Shown here piece after piece: positions 44,020 to 54,336 of a stretch of 64,000 nucleotides of DNA. The DNA is taken from NCBI GenBank assembly GCA_964019335.1, contig OZ025666.1, forward strand, positions 250,501-314,500, read 5' to 3'. Position 1 is the stretch's first letter. Each line of letters starts with the position of its first letter. A program made the translations under genes and the position numbers. The notes under the pieces were generated by a model. It did no database searches. It was not told the DNA's origin and saw only the letters and a program-made list of their open reading frames with translations. The stretch comes from Diplonema japonicum. Its lineage: Eukaryota; Euglenozoa; Diplonemea; Diplonemida; Diplonemidae.

Positions 44020-47000
44020 ATGCATCTTAAGCTTATTCTTGTGTCGGCGGCACTGATAACAACAGCTGGGGGAGTGTGTCCATGTTTTCATGATTGCGGG
44101 GACGGGCGGTTCTACGAGAAAATGGAAGGGGGGTGCTTTAGGTACAACCATGCCGGGGAGGGGTGGGAAGAAGCACAGAGGGCATGCGGGCTAGATGGAG
44201 GAATGCTTGCTGAGAACGAACGGTTCCTGGAGCAGTACTCTGCACTGATTGACACGTGGGTGGGCGCACGCTACACCGCGGGAATGCGGTGGAACAGCAG
44301 CGGTGCGCTTGTCAGCAGCGCCTTTAACCCTACTGGGGGAAAAGATCTTGACTGCGGGTTTCTACTCCAGGGCACTGTGTACCCTTGGAGCGACTGTACT
44401 GATCCCCTCGCCTTTCTTTGTGAAAAGCGGCAGATCCAATTCACGCCGATGGCTCACACCTTTACCGCCGCGGGCGGGCAAGGGCCTTCCTTTGGCAGCT
44501 CCAACCCGAACATCACAATCTCCACAACAACCACACCAACACCACGGCTGCTTTATAAGCTGTCGCAGGACTCGACGTGCCCGCCGCAGCAAGCTTCGTC
44601 TTTAACTGAAGCTGACGGCACCGACATGCTGCGCCTCCCAAAGCTCTCTGTAGGTGTGACGTACACCCTGTGCTGGTATGGTCCTGTGATAGTAGAAGGC
44701 CTTGGCACTGTAGAGATGGAAGCAGCTCCTATCACCGTTACGACACAGCCCCTCCCTACGCTCGATGATGCCACCCATGCCATCCCCGTAGGTGTCCTGC
44801 CCGCCTCTGTGACGTTTGAGGGTTCGAACCTCATGAAGGACGCGATGGTCGCCTTGTTCACTGGCACCAACTGCGACGGGACTCTAATCGCAACCTCCGA
44901 CACACCGCAGCTAACTATTCCCGACGGGACATCCGCTGGCACCTACTACTGCTGCGTAGCTGCGTGGGGGGGCCTCGATGACACAGGGTTTGTGCCCACG
45001 TACACCCCCACGTCTGCTGTTGTCACTGTCATTCCGGAGCCTGTCTTCACAGCAGCTAACATGTACGTGCCTTTGGCCGTTGGATTGAGCGGAGGGGTTC
45101 TGACGCTGACTGGCAGCAACGTCGCACAGAAATACATCTGGGTCTCCTTGCGGCCAGTCCCCACATGCGGGGGATCGTACCCGACTGTTGTGCTGAGTAA
45201 CGAAGGCACTTTCGGGATACCCACGGATGGCTCTGTTTTAACTGGGATGCCTCTCTACGTGTGTTACACGACGTCGCAGTCGAACACCGCGCACAGTGAT
45301 GTGTTCCAGTCGACAGGCGTGACAGTGACCATCACACCTGAACCCGTCATCACGCTTTCTGATGATGAAGTGATGGCTTCGTATGCTGAAGGGCTTGTGG
45401 GGCCTGCCGTCACAATCAACGGGCGAAACCTTGTGACTCGAGAGTCATCGTCCATGCTATATGCCCTCACGGGGATCGACAGGAAGTGCACAGCTAATGT
45501 TTCTGTTGGCTCAGAATTGACATCTACCAGCCTGTCTGCGTCGGGGCGTGTGGCGTTGGGTCTCACCGGAGAGTACTACGTGTGTGTAGGGAGTATGCCC
45601 TCCCAAAGCTCAGAGCCGCTGCAAGTGTTCGAGACAGGCCTTCGGGTGTCTATCTACCCTCCACCTTCCTTTGAGGAAGCTACTTTGTGGACCTCCAGCC
45701 AACCAGCAGGTCTTCCTGCTGGCAACTACACTGACCGCCCTAGCGGCATGCACTACGCTCTGGCTACTGCCCAAGACTGCTCATCACCTGAGTACATTTC
45801 CACCAATGGTGCACTCCCATCTGTCCCTGAGCCTGACACCCTTACGCAACTGACTCTGTGTTGGACAGTCAGCAGCACACCCGCTGTCTGGAACACGACA
45901 CTGGTGACGTACATGTATCTACCCGTGCCGACAGTGCTCCCTCAGCCGTCTGTAGTGACCGTGCCTGATGAGGTGTACTTTGGCACGAAGCTGCAGGTCT
46001 CTGGGAAGTATTTCCGGAGCGTCACGGTAAGATATGTAGAAGAGAGCTCCAGCTGTTTGGTTTCGAACAGTTTCAAAAATGTGCAAGAGGAGTGCAGACC
46101 GTACTGTGACCAGTTTGACTCGCTCATCCCTGCAGGGCTGGCGGCGGCAAGCTCTTACAGGGTGTGTGTGGGCAGCGAGGACACGGGCATTGTTGTGCGT
46201 GTGACGCCGTTCCCTACAATCGAGGCAGAATTCCACACCGTCGGTTTAGGGGAGTACCACAAGGGGTTCACAGTACCTGTAACGGGGGAAAATATTTTGT
46301 TTGCGTTTGTCAAGTTCGTGACGGACGACTGTCAGCGGGATGGCGAGGTGGCTGTCCTCTCAACGGTGGTTCGCTTCAACGAGACAGACCAGAGGCTAGC
46401 GCCAGGCACACGATACATCATGTGCATTGCTACAGGAAGAGCTGATGTTCCCGAGTCTATCTGGGTTAGTTCTGGAGTGCTGTTGGAAGTGAAGGGCATC
46501 CCAGTGTTCAATAGCACAGTATTTGCGCCGCAGCCAGATGAGATATGGGGCAGCAGCAACGCGGTAACAGCAAGCTTAACGGGCACACACATAAACCAAC
46601 TGTTGTGGTTCGCATATTGCAAAAGCAGTTCCGATCCTTGTGCCAACTGCACTGACGTGCAGCAGTCGTCTTCCGGCAGCGTGGTGTTACCGACAGATGT
46701 GGTCTCCACAACAGTTGCAGAGGTGCTGCACATCTGCTGGGCTCCTGTGGACGATGCCGCCCTTGCTGCCACTTCAGCAACGCTTGCGTCTCCTGTAGCG
46801 AATCCTTTTCCTCCTCAGGACATCAGTCTAACGTACGGTGAGTCCCTCAAAGGCGTGCAGATGACGCCAGCCATCAATGTTGCAGGACTTCACGCCGCAT
46901 TCAGTAGCACCAAGGGCACCACGCTCTGGAAGCCCCTCAATAGTGGCAAATACAGTGGTGAGCTACCAGCTAGCCAGGCCGGCGTTTACCACACACTGCT

Positions 47001-49515
47001 CCTTAGCTATAGCAGCAGCCCTTCCACTTCCTCAGCTGTGATCTTAACCACAGGTGTAGGTGTGACATGGATGGGTCCTCCTACGTTCACCCCACAAGCA
47101 CTCCAGGTGTCTCTAGCTCAGCTTGTTTCAGGCACTGCAGCTATGGATTTCGAAGGCAGTTTCATAAGCAGGGGTGTGTATGTCAGGATAGGCTGTGGTG
47201 GCAGCCCTTCCCCGTTGGGTCTCCCTGCTGTGCCGATCGAAGATGATTCTGCTGCTCTACCTATGCCTGTGTTGGGTGTGTTCGCTGGTGGAGTCTTCGA
47301 CATATGCTGGGCGCCCTATGATCCTGTTTTGAGTGCACCTGACTGGACGGCGGGAGGTGAAACGGGTGTCACCGTTGCACTGCAAGCTGTACCAGTGTTT
47401 GGCAATGCGAAGATCACTATCTCGCGACACGAGCTGCTTTCTGCTACACCTGTCACACCCAGCCTCAGTGGGAGTGGGTTGACAACGCCGTTGGCTGTGC
47501 ACGTCTGCAGCAAGGCCAGCGTCTCGTATGCGTTCACTGCTGTGAATGCCACGTACGGCACCTTTACGGTGAGCAACGCGCAGGACCTGTTCGATGAGCC
47601 CGTGACGAACGCACCACTGTGCTGGTCCCTTGTAGGTGCTGACACGGTGTATGATATAGCGGGTGGGAGCATGAGCACAATGGGCGTGCCTGGTTTCAGG
47701 GCTGTTAGCGACACTGTTACTGTGCGCAACGTGGTGGCGGGATACCCTCTGCTTGTCCTGCAGGGTGTTGTAGATGACGACCTGTTCTTTGAGATAAGGA
47801 GCGGATCGTGCACAGGCGTTAAAGTTCTGAACGGGACGCACCAAGATCTCCTCCTTACGGAGGATGTGGACCTCCACGACGCCACCACTTTGGCTGCTTG
47901 CTGGAGTGTCGTAGACACTGATGGTACAGTTCTCACTGGCCCCTTTGCAGTATCAAACTGGGAAGTTACTCTTGAAGGTTTTCCTATCGTGACTGCCATC
48001 AACGATGCGTCCCTCCCTCTGTCCGATCCTTTCACCATCACTAACAATGTTGTCATCAACATCAAAGGCACCAACCTTGACAATGCCTTCTTCGCGGTTG
48101 CCACATCTTGCAACACTGTTGTGCAGCCCACCTCTTTCCCTATCGACCTGCGCGGGTTGAGTGGCGTGTACTCGCTCTGCATCTCGATATCAGGCTCTGT
48201 TGGCACTTTCAACCAGCTTGTTGTTTTGGACATACTTGTGCCAACAACAGCTGCCCCAACAGACGCCCCAGCAACGCCGTTTCCCGACACAGAGGCGCCT
48301 GCAACATCCGCTCCGCCAACTCTGACGCCTACAGACACACCGCCTGGTGTTACTAAGGCACCTGATACAGATGCACCTGACACGGACGCTCCGAAAACAC
48401 CGTCACCGGATACCAGGGCCCCAGACACGGATGCACCTGACACACAGGCACCCGACACCCTAGCTCCTGACACAGACGCCCCATACACAGACGCCCCAGA
48501 CACGATGGAGCCGATGTCTAACGCGCCTAATGCCACAAACCCCCCAGACACTGATGCTCCTGATACCGATGCTCCTGACACTGATGCCCCAGACACCGAT
48601 GCCCCCGATACGGACGCACCAGACACTAACCCACCTTACACAGATGCACCTGACACCGATGTCCCTGAGACAGATGCTCCGGATACGGATGCGCCTGACA
48701 CTAATGTGACAGCACCGGGGGACACCATGTCGCCGATGACGGACGCTCCTGCGACAGACACACCCAGCCCTGATACGGAGACACCGTGCAAGAGCTTGGC
48801 GGCGCTGGGAGAGGTTTCTGCATATGAATGCTTTGGCTCGTTGAATGAGGCGGGGAGGCTTGTAGGGTGTCTGCGGACAGGGGGCGTCAACACAGGATGC
48901 CTGGCGACATATGATAGGTGTGTGGAGAACCTCGTAGGGGAGTGCCCACCGAAGGGGGTGGCGTACAAAGAGAAGTCACAACCGCTGAGCGTTCTGTTAG
49001 GCCTGGACAACGATGACTTCCAACTGGCGGTGCATGGCGGACTATTCACAGCGGCAGTGGCGGCAGAGATGAGGATTGTGCCGTGGCTTGTAAATGTGAC
49101 ACGGGTGGAGCAGGGGTCGGTACTGGTGACATTTGAGGTCAGCGGTCCTGGGGCAGACGTGGCGAAGGATGAACTGCAGAAGAAGCTTGATGCAGGAGTG
49201 AACCCCTTCACAGCATACAGCTGGCAGATCCTCTCAAGCAACAACACGAACAGTACTGCACCTGCAGATCATTCTTCGGGTGAAGAGGTTCCCGTGATCC
49301 TCTTAATACTGTGTGCTGTGGCCTTCATGATTTGCTTGATTCTTCTTGTATGCATCACAATGACAAAGACTTACATGCCACTCCCGCCCATCCCCCCCGA
49401 ACTCGCCATGGAAGAGGGTCGAACCACCATAGCTGACTTAGTGTCCTCGCCCTCCCCGACCGCATCTCAGCCGCAAGCTTCGAAGCCCCTACCCCACCCT
49501 CCTGCTTCACCTTAG
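44020..49515 (+). CDS. Giant C-type-lectin surface protein with TDAP stalk
   Basis: 1,831 residues in a single exon. Signal peptide (1-18), then a C-type lectin domain (about 19-137) with Cys-Phe-Arg-Tyr, a Trp-Glu-Glu-Ala helix, Trp-Val-Gly-Ala and a final Phe-Leu-Cys-Glu-Lys. From about 140 to 1400 there are about twelve beta-rich repeats of 90-100 residues, each ending near a (Tyr/Leu)-x-(Leu/Val)-Cys-(Trp/Val) motif and separated by Pro-rich turns; they may be Ig-like. Residues about 1407-1590 are a stalk of Asp-Thr-Asp-Ala-Pro repeats, rich in O-glycosylation sites. A Cys-rich and SEA-like region (about 1590-1745), one membrane helix (about 1757-1779) and a Pro-rich 50-residue cytoplasmic tail complete it. 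Many Asn-x-Ser/Thr sites. Likely a cell-surface adhesion or feeding receptor; the ligand is unknown. Confidence 0.85.
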   Translation: MHLKLILVSAALITTAGGVCPCFHDCGDGRFYEKMEGGCFRYNHAGEGWEEAQRACGLDGGMLAENERFLEQYSALIDTWVGARYTAGMRWNSSGALVSSAFNPTGGKDLDCGFLLQGTVYPWSDCTDPLAFLCEKRQIQFTPMAHTFTAAGGQGPSFGSSNPNITISTTTTPTPRLLYKLSQDSTCPPQQASSLTEADGTDMLRLPKLSVGVTYTLCWYGPVIVEGLGTVEMEAAPITVTTQPLPTLDDATHAIPVGVLPASVTFEGSNLMKDAMVALFTGTNCDGTLIATSDTPQLTIPDGTSAGTYYCCVAAWGGLDDTGFVPTYTPTSAVVTVIPEPVFTAANMYVPLAVGLSGGVLTLTGSNVAQKYIWVSLRPVPTCGGSYPTVVLSNEGTFGIPTDGSVLTGMPLYVCYTTSQSNTAHSDVFQSTGVTVTITPEPVITLSDDEVMASYAEGLVGPAVTINGRNLVTRESSSMLYALTGIDRKCTANVSVGSELTSTSLSASGRVALGLTGEYYVCVGSMPSQSSEPLQVFETGLRVSIYPPPSFEEATLWTSSQPAGLPAGNYTDRPSGMHYALATAQDCSSPEYISTNGALPSVPEPDTLTQLTLCWTVSSTPAVWNTTLVTYMYLPVPTVLPQPSVVTVPDEVYFGTKLQVSGKYFRSVTVRYVEESSSCLVSNSFKNVQEECRPYCDQFDSLIPAGLAAASSYRVCVGSEDTGIVVRVTPFPTIEAEFHTVGLGEYHKGFTVPVTGENILFAFVKFVTDDCQRDGEVAVLSTVVRFNETDQRLAPGTRYIMCIATGRADVPESIWVSSGVLLEVKGIPVFNSTVFAPQPDEIWGSSNAVTASLTGTHINQLLWFAYCKSSSDPCANCTDVQQSSSGSVVLPTDVVSTTVAEVLHICWAPVDDAALAATSATLASPVANPFPPQDISLTYGESLKGVQMTPAINVAGLHAAFSSTKGTTLWKPLNSGKYSGELPASQAGVYHTLLLSYSSSPSTSSAVILTTGVGVTWMGPPTFTPQALQVSLAQLVSGTAAMDFEGSFISRGVYVRIGCGGSPSPLGLPAVPIEDDSAALPMPVLGVFAGGVFDICWAPYDPVLSAPDWTAGGETGVTVALQAVPVFGNAKITISRHELLSATPVTPSLSGSGLTTPLAVHVCSKASVSYAFTAVNATYGTFTVSNAQDLFDEPVTNAPLCWSLVGADTVYDIAGGSMSTMGVPGFRAVSDTVTVRNVVAGYPLLVLQGVVDDDLFFEIRSGSCTGVKVLNGTHQDLLLTEDVDLHDATTLAACWSVVDTDGTVLTGPFAVSNWEVTLEGFPIVTAINDASLPLSDPFTITNNVVINIKGTNLDNAFFAVATSCNTVVQPTSFPIDLRGLSGVYSLCISISGSVGTFNQLVVLDILVPTTAAPTDAPATPFPDTEAPATSAPPTLTPTDTPPGVTKAPDTDAPDTDAPKTPSPDTRAPDTDAPDTQAPDTLAPDTDAPYTDAPDTMEPMSNAPNATNPPDTDAPDTDAPDTDAPDTDAPDTDAPDTNPPYTDAPDTDVPETDAPDTDAPDTNVTAPGDTMSPMTDAPATDTPSPDTETPCKSLAALGEVSAYECFGSLNEAGRLVGCLRTGGVNTGCLATYDRCVENLVGECPPKGVAYKEKSQPLSVLLGLDNDDFQLAVHGGLFTAAVAAEMRIVPWLVNVTRVEQGSVLVTFEVSGPGADVAKDELQKKLDAGVNPFTAYSWQILSSNNTNSTAPADHSSGEEVPVILLILCAVAFMICLILLVCITMTKTYMPLPPIPPELAMEEGRTTIADLVSSPSPTASQPQASKPLPHPPASP

Positions 49516-49971
49516 AATTTAGAATTTAGAGAACCCATCCCCTTTTCTCATTCTCTCCAAAGAGAAATTGCAGCTTTAGCTACTATATTATTCCCGTTTT
49601 TTTACGTAGAGTTTTTGTCCTTTTTAAAAACTATTCTGGTGCTGTTTGTTGTGCAGGACTGCAAGAAGATTGCAGGAAAGAAGAAAAAGCTGCCCCTCCC
49701 CAGAAGGGAGGTAGGCACGGGTCGTTGCTCACCCACTTCGTTTCCCTATGTAATTTTCTTTTTCTTTTTTTCTTTTTTCGTTAGCCCCCATCGCCTCTTC
49801 CCTTCCCATTTTTCTTCTTCTTTTTTCTTTTTGCCCTTCTAGATTTGGCTAGAGTTATTATTCCTTGTTCTCTTTTTATACCCTGCTACGACGGACATGG
49901 ATTTGTTTGGAAATCCAAAAAAAAAAAAAAAAAAACGATTTTCATTTTAACAAAGATTACTAGTATGACAT
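49516..49971. other. Spacer before repeat block C
   Basis: Begins with a three-fold TTTAGAA tandem just after the stop codon. Nt 49663-49710 (after GCAG, before GTAGGC) could be a short Lys-rich exon, but nothing links it to a gene. Otherwise T-rich low complexity. Confidence 0.55.
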
Positions 49972-51800
49972 CCCGCGGTGCCTGTCGGCATTTCGTGCTT
50001 GAGAGTGTACGTATGGGATGGGAGAGGGAGGGCCTGAAATACACACGAGATACCAGAAACACTCCACGGTTGCCCTCTTCCCTTAAGTGGAGGTGATGAC
50101 CACCAGACCCCTGGTTAGAATGTTGTGCATTTTTAGGTTTCATGTTGTCACACGCGCATGATGATCAGAGAATACAATCCAATGACTGCTGTTTCCATGA
50201 GAAGCCATCTTCGGTGACATTAATTGTTTCTTTAAATTCTAAAACTGACATAGTTGAGGGTTTTTTCACGTTGGCCAGGGTATGAGGACCAAGCAGTGGA
50301 ACGCGCCTGTGATGAGAACAACGACATCAACACTCTCGTTCTTCTGATTTTAGTTATGAAGACAGATGTTCCGTTCATGCTTCTGCAATGCTGAGGATAT
50401 GTGACAATGATCTTTTTCCCAAATACCAGAAACACTCCACGGTTGCCCTCTTCCCTTAAGTGGAGGTGATGACCACCAGACCCCTGGTTAGAAGTGAACA
50501 ATGAGTAGTGAGAAGCAGATTTAAGGCATGATGACAAACCATGTTTAGTGTAGTGCGCATCTGACACCCCTCTTGCAGGTGGTGGTTGAGAATACATACA
50601 TCGGTCTAGACTCGTTTATGACTGACCTTTCCCTGCTTTGTTTTATTTGGCCAAACATGTCGAGAAGCATCCTTTCCTTCACGTTGTTTCCCAGTTAGTG
50701 AAAAGAAGCGGAAAGAGGGAGGCTGAGATGGAGCATGCAGCCGAAGCACTGTGGTCTGTCATCTGTGGCTTCGGAATGATGAGAAACTCCGTCCTTTCCC
50801 TTTCTCGCTTTTTAACTCTCCACAAAACAAGAATAACCCACCCCCCGCATTTAAGGCAAGGGAATGAAGCATTTAGTCTTGTTTATCCCTAGTCATTGTG
50901 GGGTAGATCCGCAAGCACATCAAGACCGAGAATATAATACCGGAAACACTCCACGGTTGCCCTCTTCCCTTAAGTGGAGGTGATGACCACCAGACCCCTG
51001 GTTAGATGTTTTCCCCATGTGGGCACAGAAAGACAGAAGCATCCCATTCCTTCACGTTGTTTCCCAGTTAGTGAAAAGAAGCGGAAAGAGGGAGGCTGAG
51101 ACAGCTGACTGAATGTACAGCATAGTTCGTTTGATTTCTTTCCTTCGGAATGATGAGAAACAAAATTCATAGATCTCGTTCGTCTGAGCAGACTTCCATT
51201 TTTTTGGAGGGCTGCGTGTGACTGATTAGAATTTTCGGCCTTCAAGCTGACCTTATTTTTGCTGCCCCTCTCACTCTGTTGGCTGCAGGCCTTCACACCC
51301 TGTGATGAGAACAACGACATCAACACTCTCGTTCTTCTGATTTTAGTTATGAAGACAGATGTTCCGTTCATGCTTCTGCAATGCTGAGGATATGCGACAT
51401 AAATAAAATAAAGTTCTTTTTCCAAATACCAGAAACACTCCACGGTTGCCCTCTTCCCTTAAGTGGAGGTGATGACCACCAGACCCCTGGTTAGAGGTGA
51501 ACGAGATATCGAGAGTCATCAGGGACTTGTGGCATGATGACAAACCATGTTTAGTGTAGTGCGCATCTGACACCCCTCTTGCAGGTGGTGGTTGAGAATA
51601 CATACATCGGTCTAGACTCGTTTATCAACTGACCTTTCCAGGAGTTTCCCGCCTGCTTTATACTTTTTCAAGCTGTGTCCTAGCCCCCATACTCCCACCG
51701 CTCCGCATGATGATCAGAGAATACAATCCAATGACTGCTGTTTCCATGAGAAGCCATCTTCGGTGACATAAATTGTTTCTTAAAAATTTCAAAACTGACA
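49972..51800 (+). repeat. Mosaic repeat block C
   Basis: Third block of the module family, same orientation. Order: M4 3' part 49972-50035, M1 50050-50119, M9 50148-50250, M8 50309-50408, M1 50423-50492, M3 50525-50645, M2 50668-50727, M7 stub about 50770-50785, M6 50843-50907, M1 50937-51006, M2 51035-51100, M7 51139-51253, M8 51302-51403, M1 51426-51495, M3 51527-51625, M9 51705-51800. It has no M5. The end of the block is 183 nt from the next gene's start codon. Confidence 0.85.
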
Positions 51801-51982
51801 AACTGTGGTTTTCCATGTTTTCTTCAAAGAGTCTTCAGCTGAAGTCATTATTTTCTTTTGCACTCCCATTCTCATTCGTTTCAAAGGCCCTGTCCTGTGT
51901 TAGATTACAGCTGCTTTGTCTTCGAACCTCTTCCACACAGCACAATCTTCCTTTCTTCTTATTCTTCTCCTTCTTCAAGAAA

Positions 51983-52858
51983 ATGACGCGTTCCACTATG
52001 ATGCTCGCGATGCTGCCTGTTGTGGCGTCTCTGCAGATGGAGATGAGCTGCCTGATGGACGTGGGGATGGGGGCTTACGGGCTGATCGACGCTGGTCTGG
52101 GGATCAACAGCGCTGTGTCCTCGTGCGGGGATGCGGGGAAGAAGGGGCAGTGCACCGCGGACATCGGGAAGGTGGTGTCTGGTCTGGGGAGCACGAGCGC
52201 GTACATCTCGATGGCGGTGGGGGACTGCGGGGGCGAGGGGAACCAGTGCGCGGTGGACGTGTCGCAGGCGGTGTCGTCCCTCGGGAAGGCTGTGCAGGAT
52301 GCGGGGAAGGCTGAGCAGTCGTGCAGGCAGAACGCGTCGAGGGCCCTGTGCGCGTCGGATGTGCTGGCGGCTGGGTCGAAGGTGGCGCTCGCGGCGAGCC
52401 AGGTGCAGGCGGCGAAGGGGAGCTGCGCGACCGTGGCGGAGAAGAAGGTGGCGGATTTGAAGAACTTCAACATGAACTGCATCATGGACGTGGCGATGGC
52501 CGCCTTCGGGCTGGTGAACGGGGGCCTCGCCGTGAACGCGGCGGTGGCGGACTGCGGGGCGGAGGGGAGCTCCGGGGCCTGCGCTGAGGACATCGGGAAG
52601 ATGGTGTCTGGGCTGGGGTCCGCGAGCGCGCAGATCAGCGCGGCTGTCGGGGACTGCGGCGGGGCGACGCAGCAGTGCTCCGTCGACGTGTCGAAGGCGG
52701 TGGCCTCCTTCGGGAAGGCGACCGAGGAGGCAGGGAAGGCGGCACAGGTCTGCGGCGACAAGACCCAGTCCGCCCTCTGCGTCTCCTACCTCCTCGCCTC
52801 CGGCTCAGGCATCTCCCTCGCCGTCAGCGACATCCAGGCGGCCTCCAAGTCTTGCTAG
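51983..52858 (+). CDS. Secreted cysteine-rich two-repeat protein
   Basis: 291 residues from the ATG at 51983; the frame is open back to 51773 but only through repeat-block and T-rich DNA. Residues 1-17 are a signal peptide (Thr-Arg-Ser-Thr-Met-Met-Leu-Ala-Met-Leu). The rest is two Ala/Gly/Ser-rich repeats of about 130 residues, each with evenly spaced Cys in patterns such as Val-(Gly/Ala)-Asp-Cys-Gly-Gly and Gln-Cys-(Ser/Ala)-Val-Asp-Val-Ser, probably helical and disulfide-linked. Similar secreted repeats are common in dinoflagellates. Third positions are almost all G or C with a strong GGG bias, unlike the neighbouring genes. Function unknown. Confidence 0.8.
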   Translation: MTRSTMMLAMLPVVASLQMEMSCLMDVGMGAYGLIDAGLGINSAVSSCGDAGKKGQCTADIGKVVSGLGSTSAYISMAVGDCGGEGNQCAVDVSQAVSSLGKAVQDAGKAEQSCRQNASRALCASDVLAAGSKVALAASQVQAAKGSCATVAEKKVADLKNFNMNCIMDVAMAAFGLVNGGLAVNAAVADCGAEGSSGACAEDIGKMVSGLGSASAQISAAVGDCGGATQQCSVDVSKAVASFGKATEEAGKAAQVCGDKTQSALCVSYLLASGSGISLAVSDIQAASKSC

Positions 52859-53340
52859 GCTTAGCTCGAAAACAGAGATCTATTCTCTATTCACTTTCAT
52901 TTCTTCTTCTTGCTACAGATAGCCTCCCATACTAAAAGGTATTACAGTGGCAAAACAGCAATGTGTTTTTTTTTTTTTCGATCAAGAGATAGATTGAGAC
53001 TCTTCAGGCGTCCTGCCACATACCGCAGGTACCCTTAAATGTCTCTTTTTTTTTTTTTTTTTCCCTTAAAATTCGACGTGGCATGTGGAGCCTTGTGGTT
53101 CTTTTTATGCTCCTGCACTTCCCTCCCTCCCTTCCTCCCTTCCTGGATGCTTATCTCCGACAGAGGAGGTCCTTTCAATACCCGTCCTCTGCTCTTGCTC
53201 ACCTATTTGAGATGCAGCATGTCTGCTTTTTCGAGCGAAAAAAAAAAAAAAAAAAAAAAAAAACATGTTATTTTAATTAATTTCCCCTTTCGATTCCTTC
53301 TTCTTCTTCTTTTTTTTTTTTATCCACACAAGAGGAGAGG
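52859..53340. other. Intergenic spacer
   Basis: 482 nt with T runs and a run of about 27 A near 53240-53264. No gene recognised; a pyrimidine-rich tract before 53341 could hold a leader acceptor. Confidence 0.65.
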
Positions 53341-54171
53341 ATGGGGAAGAAGAAACAAAAGACGAAACGAGACGATGTCGTGAAGGAAAAACAGGTGGCG
53401 AACTTGGAGCTGCAGAAGCTGAACACGAAGCTAAGCGGGCTGAAAAACGAGCTGGCGGAGCTCAGGAAAAAGGAAAACGGATACCGAGAACAATTGGAGA
53501 CCGAAACAAAAACCGAGGCAGAGGGAGATCCCGAGAACCTCGTCATCGACGAGGGGGCAGTATCAGAACTTTTCGACATTCTTAACACAAACAAAGACTA
53601 TTTTCTAAACAGAGAAACACGAGGGGAGCACAATGCAGTACTACCAGTACTGATAGGGGGTACGCAGGCTAAGCGGAGAGCCACTATAAACGAGTTGCCG
53701 TCGTTGTTGAAGCAACATATGGAGCCTTTTAAGCATGTGATGCTGTTTAAAATTTCATTCACGGGAGAGACTCCCGTTTCAGCATCTCGACATCTTTCCC
53801 CGTTCGCACAGATTTCCGCACGCACCGTCCACCATATCTGCAGCAACAGCAATTTCAATGAGGTGGCAGAACATTTCGATGAAACAGTTGCATTACACGA
53901 TGTAGTTTTGAAGTTGATGTCCACAGTCGAGACACCTTGGGACTGGGACTCTGTCGCGGTCCTCCTCACCCTTGATGCCGTGCACTGTCTGTGCACTGCC
54001 ACCGATAAGCAACTCCTCACCGATGTGGTTGAGTCCGTCCTCCACGCCAGATTCCAAAATGAATCTCCGTACTTTATTTTCCCTGTCTTGAATTTCGATG
54101 CCACGCAGGAGGAGCTCCTCCAGCACTTTCTTACTCTTAAGCCGCACAAGACCTTTATCAAGCTTTCCTAA
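53341..54171 (+). CDS. Hypothetical protein with N-terminal coiled coil
   Basis: 276 residues, not recognised. Residues 1-10 are Lys-rich (a possible nuclear signal). Residues about 15-60 form a Leu-heptad coiled coil (Leu-Gln-Lys-Leu-Asn-Thr-Lys-Leu). An acidic linker follows, then a mixed domain of about 200 residues containing His-Leu-Ser-Pro-Phe-Ala and a Leu-rich C-terminus. No membrane segment and few Cys. The start is the first ATG after a pyrimidine-rich region. Confidence 0.65.
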   Translation: MGKKKQKTKRDDVVKEKQVANLELQKLNTKLSGLKNELAELRKKENGYREQLETETKTEAEGDPENLVIDEGAVSELFDILNTNKDYFLNRETRGEHNAVLPVLIGGTQAKRRATINELPSLLKQHMEPFKHVMLFKISFTGETPVSASRHLSPFAQISARTVHHICSNSNFNEVAEHFDETVALHDVVLKLMSTVETPWDWDSVAVLLTLDAVHCLCTATDKQLLTDVVESVLHARFQNESPYFIFPVLNFDATQEELLQHFLTLKPHKTFIKLS

Positions 54172-54336
54172 GAAGAAAAAAAGAAAAATCAAAAAAAAAA
54201 GGTAAAACCTACCGTTAATTTCTCATCTCCATCCCCCCCCCCCGCCCACTTTTTTGTTTTGTTTTTTTGTTTTCTTTGAATTCTTTGAATATAATTCAAA
54301 AAAAGAAAAAAGGAAAAAAAAAAAGTAAATAAAACA

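Noticed and set aside
47316-48626. 436-residue minus-strand frame with Ser-Gly-Ala repeats
   Set aside because: Antisense shadow of the TDAP stalk and repeats in the lectin gene.
48240-48790. Regular short repeats considered as a possible CRISPR array
   Set aside because: They are in-frame codons for Asp-Thr-Asp-Ala-Pro without spacers, in a eukaryotic gene.
49663-49710. Possible Lys-rich mini-exon after the lectin gene
   Set aside because: Flanked by splice-like sites, but the lectin already ends with a stop and no partner exon was found.
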